A stretch of DNA of 64,000 nt from Mesorhizobium loti (GCF_002858745.1 NZ_PJRO01000003.1:186001-250000), one strand, 5' to 3'. Counted from the first letter of the stretch, positions 24,639 through 34,585 are shown. The notes: generated by a model from the letters alone, not told the origin. Program-made: numbers and translations.

Positions 24639-25256
24639 TCAACACAGGCCTGCCTGCTTGAGCACGCGATAGGCTTGCAGCACATCGCGGAACCGGTCTT
24701 CCGAACCTCTGTCGCCACCATTCGCATCCGGATGGTGGCGTTTCACGAGTTCCTTATACCGCGCCTTGATGTCTTGGCCAGTCGCCTTTGTGTCAAGGCC
24801 AAGCGTTTCCAGCGCCTTGGCCTCAAGCGGCTTCGCCTTGCGTTCGCGCGGGGTGCCGTGGTCGCGTGGTTCGTTGAACAGGTTGTACGGGTCGCGCATG
24901 CGATTGTAGTAGCCGGCGCGACCGGAGCGCTGCTTCGCGAAATCCGGGGCGGTATGCGCGCCGCCATTCGTGCCCATGGTCCAGGTCGGGCGATGCCCGG
25001 TCATCGCCTCCTTCTGGAAACGCGCGATCTCGGAATTGGGAACGCCGGAAAAATAATTGAAGCCCTTGTTGTATTCGCGCACGTGGTCGAAGCAGAACTT
25101 GAAATACTGACCCTCAGCCATGCGTCCCACCGGCGCGCGGTGCGTGCCAGGCTCCTTGCAGCCGTCCCACTGGCAAACCGGCGCGCGCGATTTCAGCTCC
25201 GCGTCCTTTTCCGGGCGAATGCGGAGTTTTTCGAAATATTTTGGATAGGGCTTCAT
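24639..25256 (-). CDS. DnaJ (J-domain) protein, C-terminal J domain
   Basis: 205 residues. The J domain is at the C-terminus (about 147-205) with the HPD motif at 175-177 (KRHHPDANGGD), needed to stimulate DnaK ATPase. The N-terminal part (CQWDGCKEPGTHRAP...FKFCFDHVREYNKGFNYF) has paired Cys/His residues that might bind zinc and is typical of the alphaproteobacterial family next to cobS. Co-chaperone, cytosolic; client unknown. Divergent from bolA. Confidence 0.9.
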   Translation of the reverse strand: MKPYPKYFEKLRIRPEKDAELKSRAPVCQWDGCKEPGTHRAPVGRMAEGQYFKFCFDHVREYNKGFNYFSGVPNSEIARFQKEAMTGHRPTWTMGTNGGAHTAPDFAKQRSGRAGYYNRMRDPYNLFNEPRDHGTPRERKAKPLEAKALETLGLDTKATGQDIKARYKELVKRHHPDANGGDRGSEDRFRDVLQAYRVLKQAGLC

Positions 25257-25414
25257 CTGACCCCATTTATGGGCTGTTCGCCCGGCGATACAAGAATTGA
25301 CATTTCGACGATCATCGCCCTAACCCCTGAATCGCGGCTTAAACAGGGCGAACAGCAGCCGGCTGGCGACGAAAAATATTGGCGATCACGCCTATGTGGT
25401 GAAGGAGAACGGCA

Positions 25415-25717
25415 ATGTCCATGCAGACGGCGATGGAAAAAAAGCTCACTGACGCTTTTACGCCCGAAAGACTGGCCGTCGTCAACGAAAGCCACCTTCA
25501 TGCCGGCCATCACCATGTCGAGAGCGGCCATCATGCCACCTTCGATGGGACCGGTGAGACACATTTTCGCATCCGCATCGTTTCGCCTGCCTTTTCTGGC
25601 CTGAGCCGTATCGAGCGCCACCGCGCCGTCAACGCCCTGCTGGCCGATGAGCTGAAGGCTGGCCTGCATGCCCTGGCCATTGAACCCGCCGCGCCCGGTG
25701 AAAAGACGCGCTGGTAG
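25415..25717 (+). CDS. bolA: BolA-family protein
   Basis: 100 residues. BolA fold: MEKKLTDAFTPERLAVVNESHLHAGHHH, then GETHFRIRIVSPAFSGLSRIERHRAVNALLADEL with the helix-turn-helix-like segment RIERHRAV. BolA proteins pair with monothiol glutaredoxins and bind Fe-S clusters, or act in stress and morphology control. AAGGAGA upstream fits the ATG at 25415. The gene order J-domain protein/bolA beside cobS/cobT is conserved in rhizobia. Confidence 0.93.
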   Translation: MSMQTAMEKKLTDAFTPERLAVVNESHLHAGHHHVESGHHATFDGTGETHFRIRIVSPAFSGLSRIERHRAVNALLADELKAGLHALAIEPAAPGEKTRW

Positions 25718-25805
25718 TCCAAAACTTGAAACACTTTTCCCGCCGTAGAAACTAGACGGCTTCTCTTCTGGTTGGGAAACTCCCAGGCTGGGGGAGACCA
25801 GCAAG

Positions 25806-26510
25806 ATGCCACTTCACACACGATTGGTAGCGGAGGCGCTGGCGACGGCGTTGCTGCTCGCCACTGTTATCGGCTCGACCATCATGGGCACGACATTGGC
25901 GCCGGACAATCCGGCCTTTGCCCTTTTTGTCACCTCGACTTCCACCGGCGGCATGCTGTTCGTGCTGATTTCGGCCTTCGGACCGGTGTCGGGCGCACAT
26001 ATCAATCCCGTCGTCAGCCTCGGACTTGCCGCCACCGGCGACTTCGCCTGGCGTGAATGCCTTCCCTACATCGTTGCCCAGATCATCGGTGCAGTCATCG
26101 GGATATGGATGGCACATGCGATGTTCGAACAGCCGATGCTGCAGCTTTCCGCGACAGCGCGCGATAGCGCCGGCATGTGGCTTTCGGAAGCGGTGGCGAC
26201 CTTCGGCCTGCTGCTGGTCGTCCTCAGCTGCGCCGCTCGCAAGCCCACCGCGATTGCTGCGGCGGTCGGTCTCTACATCGCCGCCGCCTATTGGTTCACG
26301 GCGTCCTCGTCCTTCGCCAATCCTGCCATGACCTTGGCGCGCGCCTTCACAGCAACGGCAGCGGGCATCCGGCTCGCCGATGTCGCCGGCTGGATTGCAG
26401 CTCAATGCCTCGGCGCCGTTGCGGCATACCTTGCCGCGCGCCTGTTCTGGCCGAAAGTTACTGTACCTTCGGAACTTCCTGCTGCTGAATTTCAACGGAC
26501 GCCGGCCTGA
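25806..26510 (+). CDS. Aquaporin (MIP family)
   Basis: 234 residues, six helices. Pore motifs are NPV at residues 67-69 (GAHINPVVSL) and NPA at 172-174 with Arg179 (FANPAMTLAR). The first motif is NPV instead of NPA, a variation seen in several bacterial aquaporins. Passage of water or small neutral solutes is expected; selectivity is not readable. Its last 53 nt run antisense into the end of the CorC-like gene. Confidence 0.92.
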   Translation: MPLHTRLVAEALATALLLATVIGSTIMGTTLAPDNPAFALFVTSTSTGGMLFVLISAFGPVSGAHINPVVSLGLAATGDFAWRECLPYIVAQIIGAVIGIWMAHAMFEQPMLQLSATARDSAGMWLSEAVATFGLLLVVLSCAARKPTAIAAAVGLYIAAAYWFTASSSFANPAMTLARAFTATAAGIRLADVAGWIAAQCLGAVAAYLAARLFWPKVTVPSELPAAEFQRTPA

Positions 26511-27384
26511 TCCTGATCCGCGCGATGCGGTTCTTGTCGCGCTTCATCACCAGGAAGCGCTTACCGTGGAAAGTGAAAGCCTGCTTCTCCACCGGGATCG
26601 ACTGCGCTTCGTGAATAATGAGGCCAGCAATCGTCGTGGCCTCTTCGTCCGGCAGTGCCCAACCCATAGCCCGGTTGAGGTCGCGGATCGACACCGTGCC
26701 TTCCACCACCACGGAGCCGTCGGCCTCCTGCTTCACGCCCTGGACATCGATGTCGTGCTCGTCGGATATTTCGCCGACGATTTCCTCGATGATGTCTTCC
26801 AGCGTCAGCAGGCCTTCCACCTCGCCATACTCGTCAACGACGATGGCGATATGGGCCCTGCGGCGCAGGAAGGCGTTGAGCTGCTCCTCCAGACTGGTCG
26901 TGTCCGGCACGAACCACGGCTTGGCCGCGATCTTCAGGATGTCGATCCGCGAAAAGTCGTTGTCCACCTCGTTGAGCGCGCGCAACAGGTCCTTTGCGTG
27001 CAGGATGCCAACGATGTTGTCGAGCGAGTTCTTCCACAGCGGCAGCCTCGTGTGCGGACTCTGTAGCACTTCGCGAACGATCGCTTCAGGCGCGTTGTCG
27101 GCATTGACGGAGCGCATGTTGGTGCGGTGAACCATGACGTCGGAGACTTCCAGCTCGCGCAGCGCCAGAAGTGCCTCGACGCGATTGCGGTCCTCCTTCA
27201 TGGCTTTCGCCTCGCTGCGCAGCCGCGAGATCACCGCCCGCGCCTCCTGCTGGGTCAGGCGCCGCCGTTTCAGGCTGATCAGTTGCAGGCCGAAGGAAGC
27301 AAGCAGCGGCTTGCGGAAAAGGATGGCCAGCAGCGCGAGAACGACCAGCCCGCCGGCAGCGATCCATCCCGCCGTCCCGGTCAT
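26458..27384 (-). CDS. CorC/HlyC-type CBS protein without the DUF21 membrane domain
   Basis: 308 residues. A single hydrophobic helix (about 8-24) is followed directly by [18 protein letters not shown]..., [14 protein letters not shown], two CBS domains (to about 215) and a CorC_HlyC C-terminal domain ([27 protein letters not shown]). Usual rhizobial family members are about 430 residues with a DUF21 four-helix domain before the CBS pair; here it is absent. The ATG overlaps the aroB stop by 4 nt, so the short start is genuine. Possibly a regulatory or partner form of the Mg/Co efflux family. Confidence 0.85.
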   Translation of the reverse strand: MTGTAGWIAAGGLVVLALLAILFRKPLLASFGLQLISLKRRRLTQQEARAVISRLRSEAKAMKEDRNRVEALLALRELEVSDVMVHRTNMRSVNADNAPEAIVREVLQSPHTRLPLWKNSLDNIVGILHAKDLLRALNEVDNDFSRIDILKIAAKPWFVPDTTSLEEQLNAFLRRRAHIAIVVDEYGEVEGLLTLEDIIEEIVGEISDEHDIDVQGVKQEADGSVVVEGTVSIRDLNRAMGWALPDEEATTIAGLIIHEAQSIPVEKQAFTFHGKRFLVMKRDKNRIARIRIRPASVEIQQQEVPKVQ

Positions 27385-28496
27385 TCGAGACTATCCCGCA
27401 GGAAAGCCACCACTTCCGAGGCGGGCACATCCTTGGCGATGAAGGATTGCCCTATGCCGCGCGTCAGGATGAAGGTCAGCGCGCCGCGCGATACTTTCTT
27501 GTCCTGGGTGATATAGTCGAACAGTTTTTCCGGCCCCGGCAGGTCGCCCGGAATGTCCGCGACACGCGTCGGCAAGCCGACGGTCTTCAGGTGGGCCTCG
27601 ACGCGCCTCGCGTCGTCTGGACTCGCCAGATTCAGCCTCGCGGAGAAGCGGTGCGCCAGCACCATGCCGATCGACACGCCTTCGCCATGCACCAGCCTTG
27701 CACCGTCGTAGGCCGTCGCGGCTTCCAGCGCATGACCAAAAGTGTGGCCAAGATTGAGCAGGGCGCGGTCGCCTGTCTCGAATTCGTCGCGCGCCACCAC
27801 ATCGGCCTTGGCGCGGCAGGCTTCGGCGATCGCCTCGATGCGGGCATCGCCGCCGGAGAAGACCTCCTGCCAGTTCTTTTCCAGCCAGGCAAAGAAGGCC
27901 GGCCGGTCGATCAATCCGTATTTGGCGAGTTCCGCATAGCCGGCGCGGAATTCGCGGATCGGCAGCGTATCGAGCACGCCGCTGTCGGCCAGCACAAGTT
28001 TCGGCTGGTGGAAGACGCCGATCAGGTTCTTGCCGCGCGCGCTGTTGATGCCGGTTTTGCCGCCGACGGAGGAATCGACCTGGGCAAGCAGCGAGGTCGG
28101 GACCTGCACGAAGTCCATGCCGCGCCGCACGATGCCGGCGGCAAAACCGGCGAGGTCGCCGATGACGCCGCCGCCGAATGCCACGACCGCGTCGCGGCGC
28201 TCCAACCTGGCGCCTAGAACCGCGTCAACGACCTCCTGCAGATGGCCGAAGCTCTTGGTCTTTTCGCCGGCAGGCAGCGCGACAGTAGCGGCAACGGTCA
28301 CGCCGCCGCTTTCCAGCCCGTTCTTCAACGTCTCAATATGGCGTGCCGCCACATTCTCGTCGGTGACAATTGCCACCCGTGTGCCCGGCAGGCGGGCCGA
28401 GACAGCCTCGCCCGCTCTGTCGATCAGACCCGGTCCAATCAGGATGTCATAGGCGCGGTCGCCCAGGCCGACCTCGACGGTGACAGTCTTGCTCAT
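27381..28496 (-). CDS. aroB: 3-Dehydroquinate synthase
   Basis: 371 residues. Family motifs: [67 protein letters not shown] with the metal-binding histidines, and [12 protein letters not shown]- and metal-dependent second step of the shikimate pathway. Overlaps aroK upstream and the CorC-like gene downstream by 4 nt each, making a tight three-gene operon. Confidence 0.96.
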   Translation of the reverse strand: MSKTVTVEVGLGDRAYDILIGPGLIDRAGEAVSARLPGTRVAIVTDENVAARHIETLKNGLESGGVTVAATVALPAGEKTKSFGHLQEVVDAVLGARLERRDAVVAFGGGVIGDLAGFAAGIVRRGMDFVQVPTSLLAQVDSSVGGKTGINSARGKNLIGVFHQPKLVLADSGVLDTLPIREFRAGYAELAKYGLIDRPAFFAWLEKNWQEVFSGGDARIEAIAEACRAKADVVARDEFETGDRALLNLGHTFGHALEAATAYDGARLVHGEGVSIGMVLAHRFSARLNLASPDDARRVEAHLKTVGLPTRVADIPGDLPGPEKLFDYITQDKKVSRGALTFILTRGIGQSFIAKDVPASEVVAFLRDSLE

Positions 28497-29104
28497 GCCT
28501 GCCCCTCGCCGACGGCAGCCGTCGTCTGGATGCTGAAATGACCGCAGAGCGCCGCAACCACTTCCTCGGCGATCACTTCCTTGCGTTCGTCGCGGGTCGG
28601 CACGGTGATGTCTGCCAGCGCATAGGTTGGATAACGGTCATCCATCAGTTTCTGCAGCGTGGAGCGTGGATTGGCGGTCTTCAGGAGCGGGCGGTTCTGC
28701 TTCTTGGAAACCCGCTCCATCAGAAGATCGAGATCGGCTTTCAGCCACACCGAAATGCCCTGCGCGGCGATCGCTTCGCGTGTCTGCGCGTTCATGAAGG
28801 CCCCGCCGCCGGTGGAAAGCACCTGCGGTCCCTGCTCCAGCAGGCGCAAGATAACCCGCTGCTCGAGCGCGCGGAATTCTGCCTCGCCATAACGTTCGAA
28901 CAGCTCCGGGATGGTCATGCGCGACACATCCTCGATCTCCTGATCACTGTCGATGAAGGTGAGCCCGAGAGCCCCTGCCGTCTTGCGGCCGATCGCCGTC
29001 TTACCGGCGCCCATCAACCCGACAAAGACGATGGAGCGGCCACCGAGCCGCTCGATCAGCGCGGCACGGCTTTCGTCCTGCGAAATGGCGGCTTGCGGGT
29101 TCAT
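28493..29104 (-). CDS. aroK: Shikimate kinase
   Basis: 203 residues. Walker [12 protein letters not shown] at about 29-39, substrate-binding IDSDQEIE, and [10 protein letters not shown]. An N-terminal extension of about 23 residues before the kinase core is usual in rhizobial forms. Phosphorylates shikimate at the 3-OH using ATP. First gene of aroK-aroB-corC-like. Confidence 0.95.
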   Translation of the reverse strand: MNPQAAISQDESRAALIERLGGRSIVFVGLMGAGKTAIGRKTAGALGLTFIDSDQEIEDVSRMTIPELFERYGEAEFRALEQRVILRLLEQGPQVLSTGGGAFMNAQTREAIAAQGISVWLKADLDLLMERVSKKQNRPLLKTANPRSTLQKLMDDRYPTYALADITVPTRDERKEVIAEEVVAALCGHFSIQTTAAVGEGQA

Positions 29105-29239
29105 TGCCGGCGTATCGACATGAAAAGCCCCTTTGCGTCAAGCGGCGCACGTCGCGAACCACCCTTGAAATGGCGGATTCGCCGTCCCATAACGGGACGT
29201 CTCCGGCAACACCATAGAATCAAGGCGCAATCCGAACCC

Positions 29240-29392
29240 ATGCCGACCCTGCTCCGCCTCGTCGTAACCCTGGCGATCCTGGCCGGCCTTACCTATGGCG
29301 CGATGTTCGCGCTGGTGATGTTCGTTTCGCCCAAGCAGGCCGAGCTCTCGGTACGCATCCCTGCCGAAAAGCTCAACCCGAAGAAAAACTAA
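29240..29392 (+). CDS. Conserved-looking small membrane protein (50 aa)
   Basis: 50 residues, MPTLLRLVVTLAILAGLTYG then AMFALVMFVSP and a polar tail rich in Lys and Pro (PAEKLNPKKN). One membrane helix, N-in. It lies between the divergent aroK and the xerD gene, with the type C element directly after the stop codon. Small proteins of this kind occur at this position in related rhizobia as I recall; function unknown. An open frame further upstream is antisense to aroK and is ignored. Confidence 0.65.
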   Translation: MPTLLRLVVTLAILAGLTYGAMFALVMFVSPKQAELSVRIPAEKLNPKKN

Positions 29393-29493
29393 TGCGCATT
29401 GCGATCTTTCAGATTCGCTCCTTGCGCATTAGGTCTTTGATTTCACGCATGTCGTTATCGCAAAACCGCTTCGCACTTTTACGCGACATGCTT
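29391..29493 (-). repeat. Intergenic palindromic element, type C, copy 2
   Basis: Reverse copy of the element at 10771-10874: aatgcgcattgcgatctttc, agattcgctccttgcgcatt, then GCATGTCG...CGACATGC arms around cgcaaaaccgcttcgcactt. It starts on the stop codon of the 50-aa gene and ends 24 bp before xerD. Confidence 0.85.
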
Positions 29494-29516
29494 CGGCCAG
29501 CGAAAGAGCCTGCGCC

Positions 29517-30431
29517 ATGAGCAGTGCCGCCCGCATCGAAGCCTTCCTCGAGATGATGAGCGCCGAGCGGGGTGCGGCTGAAAACACGCTGGCCAGCTAT
29601 CGCCGCGATCTCGACGACGCAGCTTCCGCGATCAAGGGTGGCCTGGCCAATGCAGCTCCTGGCGACATCCGGAGCTATCTCGACGGCATCGCAGCCCAGG
29701 GCTTCGCACCGACCTCGCAGGCGCGCAAGCTTTCGGCCCTGCGTCAGTTTTTCAAGTTTCTCTATGCCGAGGGCCTGCGTCAGGACGACCCCACCGGCAC
29801 GTTGGATAGCCCGAAGAAGGGGCGTCCGCTGCCGAAGACGATGGGCGAGGCTGAGGCCGGTCGTCTGCTCGACCGCGCAGCCGCCGAGGCGGCGGAGCCG
29901 CCGCCGGGCAGCGACCGGCTTGCCGCGCTCAGGCTGCATGCGCTGGTGGAAGTGCTCTACGCCACCGGTTTGCGCGTTTCGGAACTGGTTGGCCTGCCGG
30001 TGACGGTGGCGCAGCGCGACGATCGTTTCTTCATGGTGAGGGGCAAGGGCAACAAGGAGCGCATGGTGCCGCTTTCAGCCAAGGCCCGCGCTGCCATGAC
30101 CGCCTGGCTTGCCGCGCGCGCCAAGGTGCCTGCCTACGCCGAGAGCCCTTTCCTGTTTCCATCCTCATCCGACAGCGGTCATCTGCCTCGCCAGGTCTTT
30201 GCACGCGACCTGAAAGGTCTAGCCGCTCGCGCCGGCATCGCCGCGTCGAAGATATCGCCGCACGTGCTGCGGCATGCCTTTGCCAGTCATCTCCTGCAGA
30301 ACGGCGCAGACCTGCGCGCCGTGCAGCAATTGCTCGGCCATGCCGACATCTCGACCACGCAGATTTACACTCATGTGCTGGAAGAAAGGCTCGTCCGGCT
30401 GGTCAACGATCACCATCCGCTTGCCGACTAG
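29517..30431 (+). CDS. xerD: Site-specific tyrosine recombinase XerD
   Basis: 304 residues. An N-terminal SAM-like core-binding domain ([28 protein letters not shown]) is followed by the catalytic domain with Arg in [10 protein letters not shown], Lys in [23 protein letters not shown] (His and Arg), [15 protein letters not shown] (His and nucleophile Tyr). With XerC it resolves chromosome dimers at dif. The chromosomal context (aroK/accA neighbours) marks the housekeeping XerD rather than a phage integrase. Confidence 0.95.
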   Translation: MSSAARIEAFLEMMSAERGAAENTLASYRRDLDDAASAIKGGLANAAPGDIRSYLDGIAAQGFAPTSQARKLSALRQFFKFLYAEGLRQDDPTGTLDSPKKGRPLPKTMGEAEAGRLLDRAAAEAAEPPPGSDRLAALRLHALVEVLYATGLRVSELVGLPVTVAQRDDRFFMVRGKGNKERMVPLSAKARAAMTAWLAARAKVPAYAESPFLFPSSSDSGHLPRQVFARDLKGLAARAGIAASKISPHVLRHAFASHLLQNGADLRAVQQLLGHADISTTQIYTHVLEERLVRLVNDHHPLAD

Positions 30432-30527
30432 GCCCGGTGTCGCTATGTGAGGGCGACGTTTCACAGCTCGGAACTGCCGTTACGGCTTCCTGTCCTTCTG
30501 TTTTCCGGCGCAGCGGTCCCCTCACGA

Positions 30528-31478
30528 ATGTACAATTACCTCGACTTCGAAAAACCGGTTCAGGACCTTGAGGGCAAGATCCTCGAATTGAAGAAGCTGG
30601 CCGAGAGCGGCGAGGCCGTCGATGTCGCCGACGAGATCACGCGGCTGGAAAAGCGGGCGCGCGAAGCGCTGCGCGAGGCCTACAAGGCATTGACGCCATG
30701 GCAGAAGGTGCAGGTGGCGCGCCACCCCGACCGACCGCATTGCCTCAACTACATCAACGGCCTGTTCACCGACTTCACGCCGCTGGCCGGCGATCGAGGC
30801 TTTGGCGAAGATCAGGCGATTGTCTGCGGGCTTGCCCGTTTCCGTGGGGAATCGGTCGCTGTCATTGGCCAGGAGAAAGGCTCCGATACCGCCAGCCGCC
30901 TGAAGCACAATTTCGGCTCGGTCCGGCCCGAAGGCTACCGCAAGGCGGTGCGCGTAATGGAACTGGCCGATCGTTTCAAGGTACCGCTGGTCACACTGGT
31001 CGACACGGCCGGCGCTTTCCCGGGCGTCGATGCCGAGGAACGCGGCCAGGCCGAAGCAATCGCCCGCTCCACCTCGGCAGGCCTGGCGCTGAAGGTGCCG
31101 TCGATCTCGATCGTCATCGGTGAAGGCGGTTCGGGCGGCGCCATTGCGATCGCCACGGCCAACCGCGTCTACATGCTCGAACACGCCATCTATTCGGTGA
31201 TTTCGCCCGAAGGTGCAGCTTCCATTCTGTGGCGCGACACCACGCGTTCCAAGGACGCGGCGACCAACATGAAGATCACCGCACAGGACCTTCTCGAGCT
31301 CAAGATCATCGACGCCATCATTCCCGAACCGCTCGGCGGTGCCCATCGAGAACCTGAGAAGGTCATCGGCGCCACCGGCGATCTGATCGCCAAGACGATG
31401 CAGGAATTTGCCGGCTCCAATGCCGATTTCCGCGAGCTGCGCCGCGAGAAATACCTCGCCATGGGTCGTTCGCTTTAA
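30528..31478 (+). CDS. accA: Acetyl-CoA carboxylase carboxyltransferase subunit alpha
   Basis: 316 residues from the ATG at 30528 (MYNYLDFEKPVQDLEGKI). Motifs include RPHCLNYINGLFTDFTPLAGDR, GSVRPEGYRKAVRVMELADRF, DTAGAFPGVDAEERGQ, GEGGSGGAIAI and SPEGAASILW. With AccD it transfers CO2 from carboxybiotin to acetyl-CoA, first step of fatty-acid synthesis. Follows xerD by 96 bp. A type A palindromic element begins right at its stop. Confidence 0.96.
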   Translation: MYNYLDFEKPVQDLEGKILELKKLAESGEAVDVADEITRLEKRAREALREAYKALTPWQKVQVARHPDRPHCLNYINGLFTDFTPLAGDRGFGEDQAIVCGLARFRGESVAVIGQEKGSDTASRLKHNFGSVRPEGYRKAVRVMELADRFKVPLVTLVDTAGAFPGVDAEERGQAEAIARSTSAGLALKVPSISIVIGEGGSGGAIAIATANRVYMLEHAIYSVISPEGAASILWRDTTRSKDAATNMKITAQDLLELKIIDAIIPEPLGGAHREPEKVIGATGDLIAKTMQEFAGSNADFRELRREKYLAMGRSL

Positions 31479-31580
31479 AGCAATTCCAGGAAAAGTGCGC
31501 AGCGGCTTTGCGCCCGGAATTGCATAAAAACAAAGAGTTAGAGTGTTTCCGCGTTTCCGTGAAAGACGGAAACGCTCTAG
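31479..31580 (+). repeat. Intergenic two-hairpin palindromic element, type A, copy 5
   Basis: GCAATTCCAGG...CCGGAATTGC, then GAGTGTTTCCGCG...GACGGAAACGCTC. It begins directly after the accA stop codon and may act as, or near, its 3' end. The remaining gap to 31851 shows no gene; I see nothing more specific there. Confidence 0.88.
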
Positions 31581-31851
31581 AGCCAGGACCTGGTTCCCTA
31601 GCCAGCAGGGCCGATATCGAGACCCGGTGTGGCCACTCCAAGACGTCGCTCATAGCTCAAAATGTGGCTGAACAGCTGTTTTCTGCCACAAAATTGCCGT
31701 CGGCTTGAGCTCAGTCACTTTGTCGGGAAGACTGCTCGCACCGCTTGCAGTAAGGAAATTTCAAGGTTAACGGGCTTAGGGTCCATCGATGTTCGGGTAA
31801 CGCCTGGGCCTTGGGGTCCGTGGCGTACAATTGGAAGACGACAGCGCATCC

Positions 31852-33138
31852 ATGTTCGCGAAACTTGCACGCACCGGGTTCATGATCAGCGTTCTTGCCA
31901 TGGCTGGCTGCAACGAAAAGTCGGTTACCGATTTTGTCCCGCAGGGCGCCAGCAAGCAGCTGCCGGCAACGATCCTGGCCGATATGCGTGCCAAGGGCAT
32001 GAACCGCGAGTCGCCGATCGTCGGGCGCATCTTCAAGGAAGAAAATGTCGTCGAGGTCTGGAAGCAGAAGACCAACGGCCGCTACGAGATCATCGCCAGC
32101 TATCCGATCTGCCGCTACTCCGGCAAGCTCGGACCGAAATACACCGAGGGCGACCGTCAGGCGCCGGAAGGTTTCTATACGGTGCGCCCTGGCCAGATGA
32201 ACCCGAAGTCGGGCTATCATCTCTCCTTCAACATTGGCTACCCGAACACTTATGATCGCGCCAACGGCCGCACCGGCTCCAACTTGATGGTGCACGGCGC
32301 CTGTTCGTCGTCGGGCTGCTATTCGATGAACGACCCGCAGATCGAAGAGATCTACGCCTTCGCCCGCGATGCCTTCAAAGGCGGCCAGACCGAGTTCCAA
32401 ATCCAGGCCTATCCCTTCCGCATGACCGCCGCCAACATGGCGCGCTACCGCAGCGACCCGAACTACGAGTTCTGGAAGATGCTGAAGGTGGGCTACGACA
32501 ATTTCGAGATTACCAAGGTGCCGCCGAAGGTCGACGTCTGCGAGAAGCGTTATGTCTTCAACCAGGTGGCGCCCGACGGCCAGAAATTCAATCCGACTGG
32601 CGCCTGTCCGGTCAGCACCACGCCGGATCCGCTGAAGGTTGCTTACGGCGCCTATCAGAAAAACTATGACGCGGCCTTCGCCAGCGCCATGAACGGCTCC
32701 ACGCCAGCGCCCAAGGCTTCGATCGCCGGCATCAAGGAAGCCAATCTGGTCTCCGACTGGAGCAAGCGGCGTGCCCGCGGCGAACGCATCACCATCGAAC
32801 CGCCGTCAATGAACCACGACGGCTCGGTGACTGAAAACGCGACCCGCATGGGCCGCATCGATTCGCCGGCCGGGCGCAAGATGGCGGCACTCGATGCCGA
32901 AAAGGCCGCCAAGAAGAAGGCCGAGGAAGAAAAGCTGGCAGCAATCGCCGCCGCCAAGGCGGAAAAGGAACGCGCCAAGGCGGAGGCTCTGGCCGCCAAG
33001 GAAGCGGCCAAGAAAAAGGCCCTGGAACCGGCGGAGACCATGACGGCCCAGGTTCAGCCAGCACTGGAAGCACCGGTCGAGGACGAGGGCCGCATGGCGC
33101 GCATGAAGAAAAAGCTGCTCGGCATGTTCGGCGGCTGA
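31852..33138 (+). CDS. L,D-transpeptidase (YafK type) lipoprotein
   Basis: 428 residues from the ATG at 31852. A lipobox (LAMAGC, Cys near residue 20) marks a lipoprotein. The YkuD catalytic domain has GYHLSFNIGYPNTYDRANGRTG and MVHGACSSSGCYSM, with the His and Cys of the HGxxxSxGC motif. The C-terminal 110 residues are a charged Ala/Lys/Glu-rich coiled coil ending in MARMKKKLLGMF. It should cleave or make 3-3 or lipoprotein cross-links in peptidoglycan. Followed 6 nt later by the TusA-like gene. Confidence 0.88.
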   Translation: MFAKLARTGFMISVLAMAGCNEKSVTDFVPQGASKQLPATILADMRAKGMNRESPIVGRIFKEENVVEVWKQKTNGRYEIIASYPICRYSGKLGPKYTEGDRQAPEGFYTVRPGQMNPKSGYHLSFNIGYPNTYDRANGRTGSNLMVHGACSSSGCYSMNDPQIEEIYAFARDAFKGGQTEFQIQAYPFRMTAANMARYRSDPNYEFWKMLKVGYDNFEITKVPPKVDVCEKRYVFNQVAPDGQKFNPTGACPVSTTPDPLKVAYGAYQKNYDAAFASAMNGSTPAPKASIAGIKEANLVSDWSKRRARGERITIEPPSMNHDGSVTENATRMGRIDSPAGRKMAALDAEKAAKKKAEEEKLAAIAAAKAEKERAKAEALAAKEAAKKKALEPAETMTAQVQPALEAPVEDEGRMARMKKKLLGMFGG

Positions 33139-33144
33139 GCCAGC

Positions 33145-33396
33145 ATGTCGCAGGAAGCCGCTGCCGCCGCCGAGACATCTGTCTACGACCTCAAAGGGCT
33201 GAACTGCCCTTTGCCAGTCCTGAGGGCGCGCAAGCGGCTGGCTGACATGCAGCCCGGTGGCCTGCTGTGGCTGGAAACCACGGACCCGCTCGCCGTCATC
33301 GACATCCCCGCCTTCTGCTCCGACAGCGGCCATCGGCTGGTCGAGACCGCTGCCATGCCAGGCGGCCATCGTTTCCTCGTCGAGCGCGGCGCTTAA
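33145..33396 (+). CDS. TusA-family sulfur-carrier protein
   Basis: 83 residues. The motif GLNCPLPVLRARK gives the CPxP signature with Cys21, the persulfide-carrying residue of TusA/SirA proteins. These relay sulfur for tRNA thiolation or cofactor synthesis; cytosolic. Start 6 nt after the L,D-transpeptidase stop, so co-transcribed although unrelated in function. Confidence 0.9.
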   Translation: MSQEAAAAAETSVYDLKGLNCPLPVLRARKRLADMQPGGLLWLETTDPLAVIDIPAFCSDSGHRLVETAAMPGGHRFLVERGA

Positions 33397-33428
33397 CGCT
33401 CTACAGCGCCTGGAAGCGCCCCAGAACT

Positions 33429-34565
33429 TCAGAGCCCGGCAATCGCCAGCGGATTGTTCGTCAGGGCATCGCGGTCCGGCGTGTCGATGGCCGGACGATC
33501 GGTCAGCGCCGAAAACAGCCGTCGCACATAGTCTTCCGGCATATCGAGGGTGATCAACACCAGCCGCGTGCCGCGCTGGCCATCAGGCCATGCCGGCAGC
33601 CGTGCCGGCGGGTGCAGCAGTTTCTGCACGCCATGCACGACAAGCGGCCGCGCCGGATCTTCTTTCAGTTCGATCACGCCCTTCATGCGCAACAGGTGCT
33701 CGCCATGCGTGGACCGCAGCAGATCGAAAAACATGTCGATTGCCGCGAACGCCACTGGGCCGTCATGCACCAGCGAAAAGGTCTTCACCCGCGAATCGTG
33801 GCGATGACCGTGGTGATGGTCATGATCATGGTGATGGTCATGATCATGGTCGTCATGATGATGGTGATCGTCATGGTCGTGATGGTGATGATCGTCCGCC
33901 GCCTCACCCAGCCAACGCGCGACATCGGCGCCCTTAGTGGCAGGGTTGTAGAGGCCGCAATCGAGCAAAGCCAGAGCGTCGGCTTGACCGACATCGAGAA
34001 GCCGCGCGCCCGGATTGATTTCCCCCAGCCGCGCCGTCAGCGTCGAGACCTGGGCGGCGTCGGCGAGATCTGACTTGGTCAGCACGAGGCGATCGGCCAT
34101 CGCCACCTGTTTCAGCGCCTCGACATGGGCATTGAGCGTCGCGTCGCCATTGACCGCATCCACCAGCGTGACGACGCCGTCGAGGCGGAAGGCCTGCACC
34201 AGCGCCGGATGCGCCATGATCGATTGCAGCACCGGTGCCGGATCGGCCAGGCCTGTCGTTTCGATGACCACGCGCGCCAGTTTCTCGATACGCCCGGTCT
34301 GCAGGCGGTCGACAAGGTCGGCCAGCGTGTCGACCAGCTCGCCGCGTACCGTGCAGCACAGGCAACCGTCGGAAAGCTGGATGATGCCGTCCGAAGCCTG
34401 CTCGACCAGCAGATGATCGATGGCCACATCGCCATATTCGTTGATGATGACGGCGGTATCGGTGAGCGCGGGATCTTTCAGCAGGCGGTTGAGCAGCGTG
34501 GTCTTGCCGGCGCCCAGGAAGCCCGTCACCACGGTAACGGGAATGGGAAAATTCGCGCCGCTCAT
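33429..34565 (-). CDS. CobW/COG0523-family GTPase (metal chaperone)
   Basis: 378 residues from the ATG at 34565. G1 loop GFLGAGKTT, the metal-binding CxCC motif in GCLCCTVRG, ETTGLADP and TKSD guanine-specificity motif. A stretch of about 34 residues made almost only of His and Asp lies between the GTPase and the CobW C-terminal domain (coded around 33795-33905) and should bind Zn, Co or Ni. The family delivers metal to target enzymes. No Zur box is visible. Not near cobS/cobT, so a cobalamin role is uncertain. Confidence 0.88.
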   Translation of the reverse strand: MSGANFPIPVTVVTGFLGAGKTTLLNRLLKDPALTDTAVIINEYGDVAIDHLLVEQASDGIIQLSDGCLCCTVRGELVDTLADLVDRLQTGRIEKLARVVIETTGLADPAPVLQSIMAHPALVQAFRLDGVVTLVDAVNGDATLNAHVEALKQVAMADRLVLTKSDLADAAQVSTLTARLGEINPGARLLDVGQADALALLDCGLYNPATKGADVARWLGEAADDHHHHDHDDHHHHDDHDHDHHHDHDHHHGHRHDSRVKTFSLVHDGPVAFAAIDMFFDLLRSTHGEHLLRMKGVIELKEDPARPLVVHGVQKLLHPPARLPAWPDGQRGTRLVLITLDMPEDYVRRLFSALTDRPAIDTPDRDALTNNPLAIAGL

Positions 34566-34585
34566 GATGCCTGCCTCGCTGTTTG

